Below are positions 1 through 9,606 of a DNA stretch of 64,000 bases, piece after piece. A program made the translations under genes and the position numbers. The stretch's first letter is position 1. Every line of letters starts with the position of its first letter. Origin of the DNA: Picochlorum sp. 'celeri' (taxonomy: Eukaryota > Chlorophyta > Trebouxiophyceae); assembly GCA_010909725.1 (NCBI GenBank), contig JAACMV010000024.1, positions 310,001 through 374,000 on the forward strand. Reading direction: 5' to 3'. The notes beneath the pieces were generated by a model that saw nothing but the letters and a program-made list of their open reading frames with translations, was not told the DNA's origin and made no database searches.

Positions 1-3000
1 CGAAATTTTGACAAGTCCTCCGGGGATGCACTCCGGTCGCTCCCTGAGTAAGTAGATCGGGTTGAGCCGATGTCTCCAAAATCGGGGACAATATCGATAT
101 ATGGTAATTACCAATACAAATATTCGACGGAAAGTTCAATGTATGGTACACGTGCTAGGTTTGCAAATTTGAACCAGTTTGAAAAGCATGGCCTGCCAGG
201 ACGCTTCAACCACTCCTACTGATACTGGGGTCTCACTCCCAGTCTCGGATCGTTCTCTGAAGAACAATAGAGAGAGAATATGTGACTATTCTTTTCACTG
301 TCCTTGTGACCGGTGTGAGGGCCGGCCCCCTATTCCCTACAAGAGTGTCAGAAACCATCTGAAAAGACTAAAGGACAATATCTCAAGGACAGTAAGCACT
401 AAAAAAGTGAAGGAAAGTCAGAGGGCCAAACTGCTCAAGTTCAATGATAAAATGAATCAGTTCAATTTAGCCGTCGAGAATGGGAGTTGGAGAGAAATAG
501 CAATAGATAAGGACTCTGAAGGGGAGCAGCTGCAACAGAGTCATGTGGTCGCTCAACCTGACGTGGTGCAAGAAGAGAGTTTTGTGGATATGAACTGTGA
601 TGATGGAGGAGGGTTTGATGAGATCGACCATGCCTATGAAAGTGACGAGGCTGATGGAGATGCATCTGCAGAAGATGTTGGCAGTGAAACTGAGGGGGAG
701 ATGGACAATGAGATTGAAGCACAGCAATCAAACGAATTAAATGAACTCATAATTGAATCAGAATCTCGTATATCCCTCCAAGAATGCACACTGCCCGAAG
801 ATCTAGCCCTTTGGTTGCTGGATCCTGTGGAGAGATATCCTGAAGGCCAAGTGGAACAGAAATTTGTTGGGGACTTTTGTGTGGAACTGCTGCTGAACAT
901 GCTCGAAAATAAGTACGCGATTCAAAATATTAGACAAGATTTCAATATAATCTCTCGCTACTTTTCAAATGCGCCCTCGTATAACAAGGTGGAAGCACTA
1001 CTGAGGAAAATTGGGTCTCCTTTTCATACATTTTACACGTGTGTCAACCACCACCCAGTAACATCTAACAGGGGATCCGCATGTATTGAACCATCTTGTA
1101 GGAAAGATATGTCTATTCCAATTAAGCAATTGAAGATTATGGACGTTTTGAGGCGTGCTATGCAAGATACCACGTTTGCACAAGGTGTCAGGTATGGACC
1201 AAGTTTGCCAAGACAGGGCTCTGATCAGATGTTATCCTCTGTCTGGCAGAGTCCGGCTATAGAGCGATTGAGGCTCGAAAAAGGTTTAGATATGGAAATG
1301 ACAGACGAATACATCCCTATTGTGATTGAATTATTCACAGATGGGTTTTCTCCATTCAACCGATCAGCGTATTCAATTTGGTGTGTCTTGATGAGAATTC
1401 TCAATCTACCTCCAGAGCTGGGTAAAAAGTATAGAAACATCTACCCATTGATGATAGTAGACGGTCCAAAAGAGGCAGAGAGCATTGATCAGTATCTGGG
1501 TATGATTGTGAAGGACATTGAAGATATCTGCAGTGGGGAAGGAGAAACTCTATATGATGCAGCAAGGAAATCTCATATTAGAACCAAGGTTTTTCTCCTA
1601 TGCAGTGCACAGGATACAAGAGCATTGCGATTGGTAGCAAAGCATGACGAGACTCCAAGTCAATGGCCTTGCCATATGTGCAAAATCTTTGGAGAGAGTT
1701 TCAAAATTGGCAAAGGACAGGGTATGCAAAGGATAGCATACAAGGCGAGCAGCATGCCAGAACCAACAGAGTCTGACAAGATGAATTTATTCTTATGGAA
1801 TAGTGATGAGGTGCGATCATCTCAGTCTTGGGTCGAAGAGGAGTTGAAAAAAGGGAAGGTTACTTTGGACAACAAGGCGTTTCCAGGTTTTGCTCAGCAA
1901 CGAAAAGGGATCAGGGGCGTATGTGCATTTAGCAGTTTGCCATATTTTGATTTGGTCAACGGTTTTTTATTCTGCGCAATGCATGGTATTCAAAATGCTG
2001 CTAGCAGGGCTGAGGGCAACGTGGTAGGAAAATTTGACACTGAAACACTGAGGAAATTTTTGAACCTGACTGGCCTCCCAAAATGGGTGATGAGACTGGC
2101 ACCACGTGATTCCCAATCAAGACGCGATGATCCTAATCGTTACTCTGAGAAAAATTCAACGCAAGCAAGGAACTTTGTTTCGTTCATTTGCAAGCCATCT
2201 GGACTTCATGGGGATCCCTCAAGATTGTTTCGAAAACCAAATCAATCCAAGAAGCGAGAGGAGGAAAACGACTCTAATGCAGCAAAAATTAAAGCATCTG
2301 AATATAAAGATTTTGCCATCAGCGGCATTATGTGCGCTGCAATGTATTTTGGGGGAGTTGACCCCGCCGTAGTCAAGGCTTATGATGGACTGTTCTACGC
2401 ATTGAAAAAGCTTTGCTCACCAGTTATCAATGTGGAGGAGATAGAGGAACTCGACGAACAGGGAATGTATCACATAATGTTAGAGCTTGAAAGTCAGTTA
2501 CCAAAGACAGAAATGCCCTTCCATTTGCATAGCATATATCACCTACCAAGCCAAGTGCTCAACTATGGCCCTCTGCCTGACCTGTGGTCCTTTCCCTTAG
2601 AGAGCAAGTTCAAAGACATGAAGAGTATGGCTAAGAAAAAAAACATGCCTGTTGCATCTATGGCTTCAAGATTATCTACTGAAATGGCTGTGAGATTAAT
2701 CGCTTCTGCCATGGAAAACCACAGAGGAAGGGATGAGCATGAACTCTCAGAGGTGATGCCAACAGTCCAGGAGGACCTCGTACTTCCTTCAAAGTGCAGG
2801 CAGATAAACTTGAATCAGGATGAAGATCTCGGTATTGTAAGACTTATACAAGAATATTATGTGTCCAGCGAGAGTATGGAAGATATCTTGGGGCGTCAGT
2901 ATGATTGGGCTGAACTTCAATACACATGCCTGGTGGCAGAGGCATATGAAGAGTGTGGCACAACCCAGATACCACATCTTATCAAACAACTGGCACTCAT

Positions 3001-3670
3001 GCAGTTTCAGATATTTGAATATGATAAGTTAATTCTTCACGGCGTCGAGATCGAACACAAGTCGTATGTGGAGCGGATGAAAGTTGCAACAGATAACAGC
3101 TACCTGCTACTGCAACAAGATCAACCTGGGCGACTGCCCACGCTAGCACAAGTTCAGGCAATATACCGCATCATTATACCTGATAGGAGCAGAGAAATGC
3201 ATCGTGGTCCCTTAGATGAACGAATCCTTCTCAGAGTGACAGAGTACACCACAGAGGACTTGGATCCAGACCTGAAACAGTGTGGGCTGCAAGACGTGCT
3301 TCTCTATCACACACAGACACCCGCGACCGAACGTCTAATTGATGTATCGTGTATTAAAGAGCAGGCGTTCTTAGCTCCTGACATGAGGACAATACATGGG
3401 TCGCTTGGAGAGAAGCCAAGATTCAAGTCCTACCTTGTCCTCAACAAGGGAAGCCTCAGAAACATGGACCTTTCCAAACTCTTTAAAGAGAAGCCCATAT
3501 AGGCTCTCGAGATAATTATGATCCTATATATGGTTATAGTAAACGCAAAAATCAACTACACGAGCAGTGCATTGGGTTTCTAGGGGTGGCCCAGGCAAGG
3601 TCTGGCCCATCTTGGACAGCGTTCGCCAAGTCCAAATTATCGCTTGTCGCGAAATGTCCCCAAAACCAAA
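1..3670 (+). mobile_element. DNA transposon region, En/Spm (CACTA)-like or related Tnp2 superfamily, 5' end probably outside the window
   Basis: The whole left end is explained by one long transposase frame with AT-rich flanks. I do not see terminal inverted repeats or a target-site duplication, so both limits are approximate. A short motif, GGGGACA at 84-90, recurs as its reverse complement TGTCCCC at 3655-3661. This could be a remnant of the subterminal repeats these elements carry, but 7 bp is weak evidence. The uninterrupted frame suggests a recent or active copy. Confidence 0.55.
188..3502 (+). CDS. Tnp2-like transposase, intact
   Basis: About 1104 aa from the first ATG at 188; the open frame extends to a TTG at 179, which is not a eukaryotic start. 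The N-terminus has a C-P-C-x2-C cluster followed by a conserved H-L, like the zinc-binding transposase-associated domain of plant Tnp2 proteins. An acidic region follows (residues about 120-180). The central part has the Tnp2-type block F-T-D-G-F-S-P-F-N with R-N-I-Y-P-L-M-I-V-D-G about 45 residues later; the Asp in F-T-D-G is a likely catalytic acid. The C-terminal third has L-H-S-I-Y-H-L-P, typical of the DUF4218 region that follows Tnp2. The protein would bind element ends and catalyse cut-and-paste transposition. There are no frameshifts or internal stops, and no neighbouring TnpA-like gene is visible. Confidence 0.75.
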   Translation: MACQDASTTPTDTGVSLPVSDRSLKNNRERICDYSFHCPCDRCEGRPPIPYKSVRNHLKRLKDNISRTVSTKKVKESQRAKLLKFNDKMNQFNLAVENGSWREIAIDKDSEGEQLQQSHVVAQPDVVQEESFVDMNCDDGGGFDEIDHAYESDEADGDASAEDVGSETEGEMDNEIEAQQSNELNELIIESESRISLQECTLPEDLALWLLDPVERYPEGQVEQKFVGDFCVELLLNMLENKYAIQNIRQDFNIISRYFSNAPSYNKVEALLRKIGSPFHTFYTCVNHHPVTSNRGSACIEPSCRKDMSIPIKQLKIMDVLRRAMQDTTFAQGVRYGPSLPRQGSDQMLSSVWQSPAIERLRLEKGLDMEMTDEYIPIVIELFTDGFSPFNRSAYSIWCVLMRILNLPPELGKKYRNIYPLMIVDGPKEAESIDQYLGMIVKDIEDICSGEGETLYDAARKSHIRTKVFLLCSAQDTRALRLVAKHDETPSQWPCHMCKIFGESFKIGKGQGMQRIAYKASSMPEPTESDKMNLFLWNSDEVRSSQSWVEEELKKGKVTLDNKAFPGFAQQRKGIRGVCAFSSLPYFDLVNGFLFCAMHGIQNAASRAEGNVVGKFDTETLRKFLNLTGLPKWVMRLAPRDSQSRRDDPNRYSEKNSTQARNFVSFICKPSGLHGDPSRLFRKPNQSKKREEENDSNAAKIKASEYKDFAISGIMCAAMYFGGVDPAVVKAYDGLFYALKKLCSPVINVEEIEELDEQGMYHIMLELESQLPKTEMPFHLHSIYHLPSQVLNYGPLPDLWSFPLESKFKDMKSMAKKKNMPVASMASRLSTEMAVRLIASAMENHRGRDEHELSEVMPTVQEDLVLPSKCRQINLNQDEDLGIVRLIQEYYVSSESMEDILGRQYDWAELQYTCLVAEAYEECGTTQIPHLIKQLALMQFQIFEYDKLILHGVEIEHKSYVERMKVATDNSYLLLQQDQPGRLPTLAQVQAIYRIIIPDRSREMHRGPLDERILLRVTEYTTEDLDPDLKQCGLQDVLLYHTQTPATERLIDVSCIKEQAFLAPDMRTIHGSLGEKPRFKSYLVLNKGSLRNMDLSKLFKEKPI

Positions 3671-4124
3671 AATTATGAAAGTTCAATAGATATAATAAAT
3701 ATGTGCACAAGGAGGGGGTTTATCAATGACTGAGCGCGACGGTATTGCTCGTCAAATACCCCAAATTCAGCACTGAAGGCATCGATCGAGCCAAATGACG
3801 GGGTGGTTCGCCAGTGCTGAAAAAGCGGTTGCTGATTTCTTACTCGTAAGAGCATCTCTGTACTTGATTTTTTGAGATTAGATAGATTATATATATATAA
3901 GTATAAATCTATAATATCAGAGGCGGAAATCCATTGTAGACGGAGAACGAGAATTGGCTAGAATCTTGCTTTCCTTAGTGGGGGAGTCCAGGTATCTACC
4001 TTGCTGTATCACGAAACAGCACATGATATCCTCTTTGGCACCTTGAGACGACACAAAACCTCATCACTATATATGCATGCATGCATGCATGCATGCATGC
4101 TTGTGATTGTTAAATGAAAACGTC
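3503..4124. other. Intergenic region between transposase and UNR-like gene; no gene seen
   Basis: AT-rich sequence of about 620 bp holding the presumed 3' end of the transposon, a TA-rich stretch around 3885-3900 and the ATGC tetranucleotide repeat at 4073-4100. A 60-codon minus-strand frame (3673-3855) shows no recognisable protein character. Confidence 0.6.
4073..4100. repeat. (ATGC)7 tetranucleotide microsatellite
   Basis: Seven perfect copies of ATGC, 25 bp past the stop codon of the minus-strand UNR-like gene. The unit is self-complementary, so the whole tract is a palindrome that could extrude as a hairpin or vary in length. Confidence 0.95.
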
Positions 4125-5996
4125 TTACATGAAAGGAGTAAATGGAATGGCTCCTGCACTCAGGGTTCTTGGCATATCTGGATAAATTCCGTTGAGTTTC
4201 AAACCTGCACAGAGCCCAATGATGTCCTCGTTTGCAGTGGAATGATCTCCGGAGAATAAATATGATCCACGGGCGAGTGCAAACCCTCTGGTTCCGTCTG
4301 GGCCCCGTGGCATCCTGGATGGTTTGGTCTGCTGGTTGACTTTTGATGCTCGCAAGTGGAGATGCTGAAGCTTTGATGGAAGTTTGGTATCAGCCTCTGA
4401 CGTTGCGTTGGCACCAGACTTTTCCTTTGTTCTGATACGGCACGCAATTGGTTCTGACCCATTCTTTTGATGCAACGTGAAGTAGACAACATCTCCGACA
4501 TCCACAGGGTCCTTGGGTGAGAGATCAGACTTGTGGAAGTAGAGGCGCTGCTGTGGGCTCCTCTTTGCTGTGTGATCACTCGTCTCTTCAGAAGACAGGG
4601 GAATGATTCCATTCCATGTGAGAAAGCCGAATCCCTTTGGACCTTTGGCACTGTCTTTGATGCTGACAATTGTACCTACAGATTTGACTGGATGGACTTG
4701 TACTGCTCGTCTGGCAATGAGATTTGCAACGAGTCCTTTTCCTGACATGTGTGCCGAGACCATGGCATTCACATCAGTTAATATTTTAAACGTGGTATGA
4801 TCCCCGACTCGTAACGCAGAAATGCCGTCACTTTCACTGGCATGGAAGAGAATCTTCATCTTGGGGGTTGTGTTCCATGCTTTGCTGTCAAACCTGTTCT
4901 GTTTCTTTGAATCCAAAGGCTTTTCAATAAAGTCAATGACTCCAGGAGACTTTGACATGTTTGGTTTTCCAACAACGACGCCATGATACTCACATTCACT
5001 CACAGTCTCAAATGTAACGGATCCAGGAGGAGCTCTGGTGACATGACATGCACATGGTCGTCCATCCTTGTCCTTCTTTACGACAAACTTCAAATCGTCG
5101 CCGACCTGGAGTTTTTCGGGATCTGTATCAACCTCTGAGAAGTGGAAGAAGAGGTCCGATGAATGTCCTAGTCTTTTGATGAATCCAAACTCCTTTTTCA
5201 GGAGAATAACTTTTCCCAATTGAGGATCCTCATCATTAGCCTCATGCACACGTGCCTCTGCCTTCTCCGCAGCGTCGAGCGCAACCTTATCAACCTTGAC
5301 ATCGTATGCTATGTACATTTTTGTCGTTGTCTGCTGCGCCAAATTGAACTGCACAGGGTGCCCAATCTGCAGTGGTGTGTTGTTCTCAGACACTCTGCAT
5401 GTCCCAAAGAAGGCTTGCTGCTGGCAACCTTCCTGATCGACAAAACTGATCATCCCATCATCCACCTGAGCATCTGTAGATGCATTTGAGGGTAATGAAT
5501 AGACAGTTCCAGTATACACCCCATCAATCGTCACCTCCTTGGGCCTTGGCTCTGCGCTCCTGATGGTGACGATATTCTTTGCCACTGCTTTTGTGCCAGG
5601 CTCAGTACTCTGTTCCAGCGTGAATCGAACCAATGAACCACCGTGGCACTTTTTATCAGTATCTTTCACATGGAAATACACACGAGACTCCAACTCGGGA
5701 GATTTAATGAACCCAAATCCGCCATGACGAACAGCCACAATGCCAGTGTACATCACGTCTCCAGAAGCACCATCGCCTGCACCCCCCTGCTCTTTCGTCT
5801 CCCCATTCGCCTCATCCTTCTTCTTCTTTTTCCTCTTCTTCTTCTTTTCAAGTGCACCTGCAGTATTGTCATCGGCACATTGGTCCTCGCGAAGAAGCGT
5901 TTCCGAGCTTCCCTTCTTGAGCTCTGCCAAGGCGTCCTCTTCCGCAGACAAGATCTTTCTTCCCTCAACAAGTCCTTCCGCTTCCGATACCGTCAT
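4125..5996 (-). CDS. UNR/CSDE1-like multi-cold-shock-domain RNA-binding protein
   Basis: 623 aa, ATG at 5996. A Lys-rich low-complexity N-terminus (about 50-70) precedes a chain of five cold-shock folds. Canonical copies with G-F-G-F-I-K or E-F-G-F-I-K RNP1-type cores and Y-F-H / F-F-H RNP2-type cores lie at about 80-150, 258-325 and 430-520. Between them sit two aromatic-poor, non-canonical copies (about 155-240 and 330-425). This alternation is the hallmark of UNR/CSDE1. Near the C-terminus (about 560-572) is R-G-P-D-G-T-R-G-F, a SUZ-C motif also found in CSDE1. UNR proteins bind purine-rich mRNA and act in cytoplasmic translation control and mRNA stability. Animal CSDE1 has nine such folds, so this is a short form. 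Confidence 0.8.
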   Translation of the reverse strand: MTVSEAEGLVEGRKILSAEEDALAELKKGSSETLLREDQCADDNTAGALEKKKKRKKKKKDEANGETKEQGGAGDGASGDVMYTGIVAVRHGGFGFIKSPELESRVYFHVKDTDKKCHGGSLVRFTLEQSTEPGTKAVAKNIVTIRSAEPRPKEVTIDGVYTGTVYSLPSNASTDAQVDDGMISFVDQEGCQQQAFFGTCRVSENNTPLQIGHPVQFNLAQQTTTKMYIAYDVKVDKVALDAAEKAEARVHEANDEDPQLGKVILLKKEFGFIKRLGHSSDLFFHFSEVDTDPEKLQVGDDLKFVVKKDKDGRPCACHVTRAPPGSVTFETVSECEYHGVVVGKPNMSKSPGVIDFIEKPLDSKKQNRFDSKAWNTTPKMKILFHASESDGISALRVGDHTTFKILTDVNAMVSAHMSGKGLVANLIARRAVQVHPVKSVGTIVSIKDSAKGPKGFGFLTWNGIIPLSSEETSDHTAKRSPQQRLYFHKSDLSPKDPVDVGDVVYFTLHQKNGSEPIACRIRTKEKSGANATSEADTKLPSKLQHLHLRASKVNQQTKPSRMPRGPDGTRGFALARGSYLFSGDHSTANEDIIGLCAGLKLNGIYPDMPRTLSAGAIPFTPFM

Positions 5997-6487
5997 TTCA
6001 GGTATAATATAATCCTATTCACTCACCAAAAGTGCCCTAACGTCTTCGTTCGAGCGAAACACTGAATCGTCTTTCAAATCAAGAGCCTCCGCCGTTGCGT
6101 ACAGAGAGGTGCTTCTTTCAATACAGAACAGTATGATTGTACCAGATATAGATTTATACAACCAGCAGTGAAAAGAAACGACCGCGACACGCGCCGACCT
6201 GGTGAAAGCAGATTTTCGCTGACTACTCGTCGCTCCAGCGCCGAGAGAGAGAAAAGATGCTCAGTTGCACGTCTTGGGGAACAAACACCGTGTGTGATTG
6301 CTCCCAAATGAATTTCAAAGACGACGGGGTGAGCAGCTGCTGTCTGGACTTGTATTCCGTGCATGCAAGAGCACTCGGGGGCGCCATTGGGATTGTCCCA
6401 ATTGGGACCCTTGCAAGGGACACCTGTCCCACTTGTCTTGGAAAACCAATTGCTCGGACAGGAATATCGGTTTTACAAACGCATTCA
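5997..6487. other. Promoter side of UNR-like gene / 3' side of M48 gene
   Basis: About 490 bp with no credible coding sequence; the short frames here overlap one another in several phases. It holds the 14-bp palindrome at 6395-6408 and repeated GGGAC/GTCCC words up to about 6430. Confidence 0.5.
6395..6408. repeat. 14-bp perfect palindrome GTCCCAATTGGGAC
   Basis: Perfectly self-complementary. It overlaps a second inverted repeat, ATTGGGA-TTG-TCCCAAT at 6386-6402. GGGAC/GTCCC words recur downstream to about 6430. It lies about 400 bp upstream of the UNR-like start codon, so it could be a dimeric transcription-factor site. Confidence 0.6.
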
Positions 6488-7546
6488 TTATACAATAACA
6501 CTAGACTTGATCAGTGACCTAAACTCACCGCTGTGGGACCACGCATCAATCTCTCGTGCTCGCAACACTGGGAGTGGATGGCTCAGAGCCCTGTTCTGAG
6601 CATTTCTGAGGTACCATCCCATTGGACTCGATGTAGCCTTTTCATACGAACGAGACTGCTCCAAGAATGCATCAACATTCAATTCATTCGCCAATCTCGA
6701 AGATCCTCCTGCTAACTTCATGAAAGAACTCACAACAACTTTTGGATTTTGCGTCACCAACAAGGCAGCACGGTCACAGCTAAGTTCTGCTGCCCGCAAC
6801 CATCGCATCACCTGATCCTCCACTGTTGCCGTGAAAATCGGAAGCAATGACACAGTTCCAAGAGCAAGTACATTTGCTGCAGTCAGCCACACCGCGTGGT
6901 CGCATTTTAAATGCCCCAGCTCATGTGCAATGACTGCCTGCAACTCGGCATCATCCAGCAAATCCAAGAGGGACGTGTGCAACACGATAAACGGCCTCTT
7001 GCCCGACAGAGCTAGAGTATATGCGTTCGGGACTGGATTTTGACGCACGTACAAATCAGGACAATCCATTCCAAGCGTCTCACAGGCATCCACGAGAAGA
7101 CTGTAGACTGTTGGGAGCTGATTTGGCCCAACCTGAATGGAGGTGGAGATATTCTCCAGATACAAAATCTCTTCAGCACCGGCACTCATAATCATACTTT
7201 TTGCAATAAACTGTAATCCAGGCAGAGACTTGAGCATATTTGTGTTCTGTTTATCCAAGGGATGCTGGAAATCCATCCCAGTCAAATCAGGAAACCTATT
7301 CTTCTTCAACGTGGGCCTGGGAACAGCTGCTGGTGCGGTGGTTGTAGTAGATGAGGAAGTCGTAGCAGAATCCTGTGCGCTATGCCTCCGTATGTCCATA
7401 TATACATTAGTTTTGCTTTGATGAATCCTAAACCCACATGTACGCACGTATGGTCCACTGGGCACTGCCCTGTAACGAGAAGCAGTTCCGTGGTTGTCTC
7501 GCCTCGTTCCGAGACTATACCGGAGACTGCTCGTTTGAACACTCAT
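6488..7546 (-). CDS. M48-family zinc metallopeptidase, probably plastid or mitochondrial
   Basis: 352 aa, ATG at 7546. The Arg/Ser-rich first 80 residues look like an organelle targeting peptide. The zinc motif H-E-L-G-H is at 208-212, preceded by A-V-I-A, and the third ligand is the Glu of A-E-L-S-C-D (about 254), the E-x3-D pattern of M48. A hydrophobic stretch at about 220-242 separates the two. The closest families I know are plant plastid M48 peptidases and the Oma1/HtpX group, which degrade membrane or stress-damaged proteins. It is divergent with ispF across 212 bp, so the two probably share a bidirectional promoter. Confidence 0.8.
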   Translation of the reverse strand: MSVQTSSLRYSLGTRRDNHGTASRYRAVPSGPYVRTCGFRIHQSKTNVYMDIRRHSAQDSATTSSSTTTTAPAAVPRPTLKKNRFPDLTGMDFQHPLDKQNTNMLKSLPGLQFIAKSMIMSAGAEEILYLENISTSIQVGPNQLPTVYSLLVDACETLGMDCPDLYVRQNPVPNAYTLALSGKRPFIVLHTSLLDLLDDAELQAVIAHELGHLKCDHAVWLTAANVLALGTVSLLPIFTATVEDQVMRWLRAAELSCDRAALLVTQNPKVVVSSFMKLAGGSSRLANELNVDAFLEQSRSYEKATSSPMGWYLRNAQNRALSHPLPVLRAREIDAWSHSGEFRSLIKSSVIV

Positions 7547-7758
7547 ACTGTCTATTGTTAAGACGAAGAGATCAATATTGTTGTGGGTGTGTCCCCGAAG
7601 AACAAAGGTATCTGATCGTATGGTTGAGTGGGACGTATTTTAATGTTCTTTTTACAGAGTCTGATCTGGATAGCATACGAATTGCATGCTGGTATTCATC
7701 CACGCATCATCATTCTAATTTCACAAGTAGAAAAAAAACAGTAGTATTTTGAATCAGG

Positions 7759-8382
7759 ATGAATTCGACGATGATGATGAACGCGGTTAATCAACGCTCG
7801 GCCAGGCTTGGGTCCTCTTCTTTGCCACCTCAAAGCATCTTTCAACAGCGTCCACGGAGCACATGTGCACGTCGTCAGATGGTTCAGGTGCATGCTAGTC
7901 TTCCATTTCGAGTGGGACATGGATGGGACCTGCACAGATTGGAACCTGGGTACCCATTGATAATTGGAGGCATTGATATTCCTCATGAGCGAGGGTGTGT
8001 AGCGCATTCAGATGGGGATGTTCTTCTGCATACGGTCGTCGATGCTATTTTAGGGGCTCTTTGTCTCCCAGATATCGGGCAGCTGTTCCCTGATAATGAT
8101 CCCAAGTGGAAGGGTGCTCGAAGTGACATTTTCCTCAAGGAGGCAGTGAGACTGATGAAAGAAAAGGGATATGAATTGGGTAATATCGACTGCACTATTA
8201 TTGCTCAAAAGCCTAAATTATCACCGCACAAGGAGAACATTAGGAATAATCTCTGCGAGATACTAGGAGCTGATCCATCTGTGGTGAATATCAAGGCAAA
8301 GACACATGAAAAGGTGGATAGTTTGGGGGAGAATAGAAGTATTGCATGCGAGGCAGTCGTGTTGCTTTTAAAGTCTGAGTGA
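7759..8382 (+). CDS. ispF: 2-C-methyl-D-erythritol 2,4-cyclodiphosphate synthase, plastid
   Basis: 207 aa, ATG at 7759. Residues 1-45 form a Ser/Arg/Gln-rich transit peptide. The mature part starts at F-R-V-G-H-G-W-D-L-H, with zinc ligands D57 and H59, then H-S-D-G-D (83-87) and H91. The C-terminal block A-K-T-H-E-K-V-D-S-L-G-E-N-R is the plant/algal version of the CDP-binding segment rather than the bacterial one. The enzyme converts CDP-methylerythritol 2-phosphate to ME-cPP, the fifth step of the plastid MEP isoprenoid pathway. All catalytic motifs are present and the length is normal after removing the transit peptide. Confidence 0.96.
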   Translation: MNSTMMMNAVNQRSARLGSSSLPPQSIFQQRPRSTCARRQMVQVHASLPFRVGHGWDLHRLEPGYPLIIGGIDIPHERGCVAHSDGDVLLHTVVDAILGALCLPDIGQLFPDNDPKWKGARSDIFLKEAVRLMKEKGYELGNIDCTIIAQKPKLSPHKENIRNNLCEILGADPSVVNIKAKTHEKVDSLGENRSIACEAVVLLLKSE

Positions 8383-8438
8383 TGAACATTATATATACAT
8401 TACATTGCAATATACATGGTTTTGAAAGGTTGATATTT

Positions 8439-9116
8439 TCACTGGGTTTGAAACAATTCTGCATTGCACAAGGGGCAGGCAGCTGGTCTGCTATAATCAG
8501 TGCTGCTTAAGAACCACTTATCTATACATTCGACATGATACTTGTGATGGCACGGCAGAACACGAAGAGCATCTCCTGTGACATAATCCTCGCAACAGAT
8601 GATGCAGTTTGTGCTGGAAGAGTTGTTGTGCTCTTCTTCGGAAATGAGTCGAATCAGTTCCTCCTTCTCAATGGGTCCAATCTTTTTCTTCAATCTACAT
8701 TTGAGTTGGGCGGTACTGCATGCTTTCAAATCACTCATGGACAAGTATTCTTCTATTGGCAATTTTTGAATAACTCGTGCCACCCTTTTTACTTTTTCCT
8801 CCCGTGAGCTACTTGCTCTGTTCCTTTGACGATTATCATTACCCATCATTCGTCTGGCAAAGTTTGTGCTTGTGAAGAAACCCGCAAAGAGGGCAAGGAC
8901 TCCTCCCCAAAACACCACCTGAGTAAGTGGGTGTCCTACTGCTGACCATATCCACCCTGTGCCTCGTGCAGCGCTATATCTCCAGGCATCAGAGTACAAA
9001 ATGAAACCTTGAAGAAGGTGAGGTAAGAAGAATGCTGCCAAGAACATGAGCAGAGACACTAGAACGCCCTGATTGTTCCCAAGCAAGGGTCCCAAGTGCA
9101 CGTAAAAAATGAGCAT
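8439..9116 (-). CDS. Membrane-anchored RING-H2 E3 ubiquitin ligase
   Basis: 225 aa, ATG at 9116. Two hydrophobic segments (about 18-40 and 64-82) anchor the N-terminus. A basic linker and a helical region follow, then a C-terminal RING-H2 finger with C171, C174, C189, H191, H194, C197, C214 and C217. The 16-residue gap between C197 and C214 is longer than in most RING-H2 proteins. The likely role is E2-dependent ubiquitination at an internal membrane. It is convergent with ispF, with 56 bp between the stops. Confidence 0.8.
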   Translation of the reverse strand: MLIFYVHLGPLLGNNQGVLVSLLMFLAAFFLPHLLQGFILYSDAWRYSAARGTGWIWSAVGHPLTQVVFWGGVLALFAGFFTSTNFARRMMGNDNRQRNRASSSREEKVKRVARVIQKLPIEEYLSMSDLKACSTAQLKCRLKKKIGPIEKEELIRLISEEEHNNSSSTNCIICCEDYVTGDALRVLPCHHKYHVECIDKWFLSSTDYSRPAACPLCNAELFQTQ

Positions 9117-9606
9117 TGTACCTCAATGTATGCCCATGTTTACCCATTAAATATCAACTTCATCCTAGAATGTACACTTTTTGTCACTAATAAAGACTGA
9201 TGGGATGCTGTTTCGGACAAAAGGATGGATGTAGTGTTCATCCTAGAGGGGTTTCTGACACGTGTTGGGAATCCATAGGTCCCATCAAGTGAGGGCGTTG
9301 ATGGGAAGCATGGCCACAGAGGATGCAACCCAAACGTGTGGGTTTCGACAAGAGTTCACACGCACTTCCTGATCTGTTTCTCTCATGAAGACAGACAGAA
9401 AAACCCTTGAATCGTTCATATGGTACAGTTGTATCATTCAGGGTTTTGATTTGACATATTGCTAGATGCAGCGTATAAAATTTTCCCCATTTGGAAGAAG
9501 AACAAGAAGAAGAAGTTCCAAGGTCTGCTCACAGTAGGCTTTTCTGGTATCCGGAACGTATTTTGACACGAGTGAGATTCTTTATACATGTTATTTTGTT
9601 GTCTCG
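9117..9606. other. Divergent promoter region between RING-H2 and GRV2 genes
   Basis: About 490 bp of non-coding sequence. It contains a GAA-rich purine tract (about 9496-9516) upstream of the GRV2 start. I see no RNA gene or coding exon. Confidence 0.5.

Noticed and set aside
3673..3855. 60-codon minus-strand frame after the transposase
   Set aside because: No recognisable domain, inside AT-rich transposon flank.
5643..6065. Long plus-strand frames antisense to the UNR-like gene, rich in Phe/Leu/Ser
   Set aside because: They mirror the Lys/Glu-rich coding strand and have no independent protein character.
7759..8382. IspF C-terminal motif differs from the bacterial T-T-E consensus
   Set aside because: A-K-T-H-E-K-V-D-S-L-G-E-N-R is the normal plant version, so it is lineage evidence, not an anomaly.
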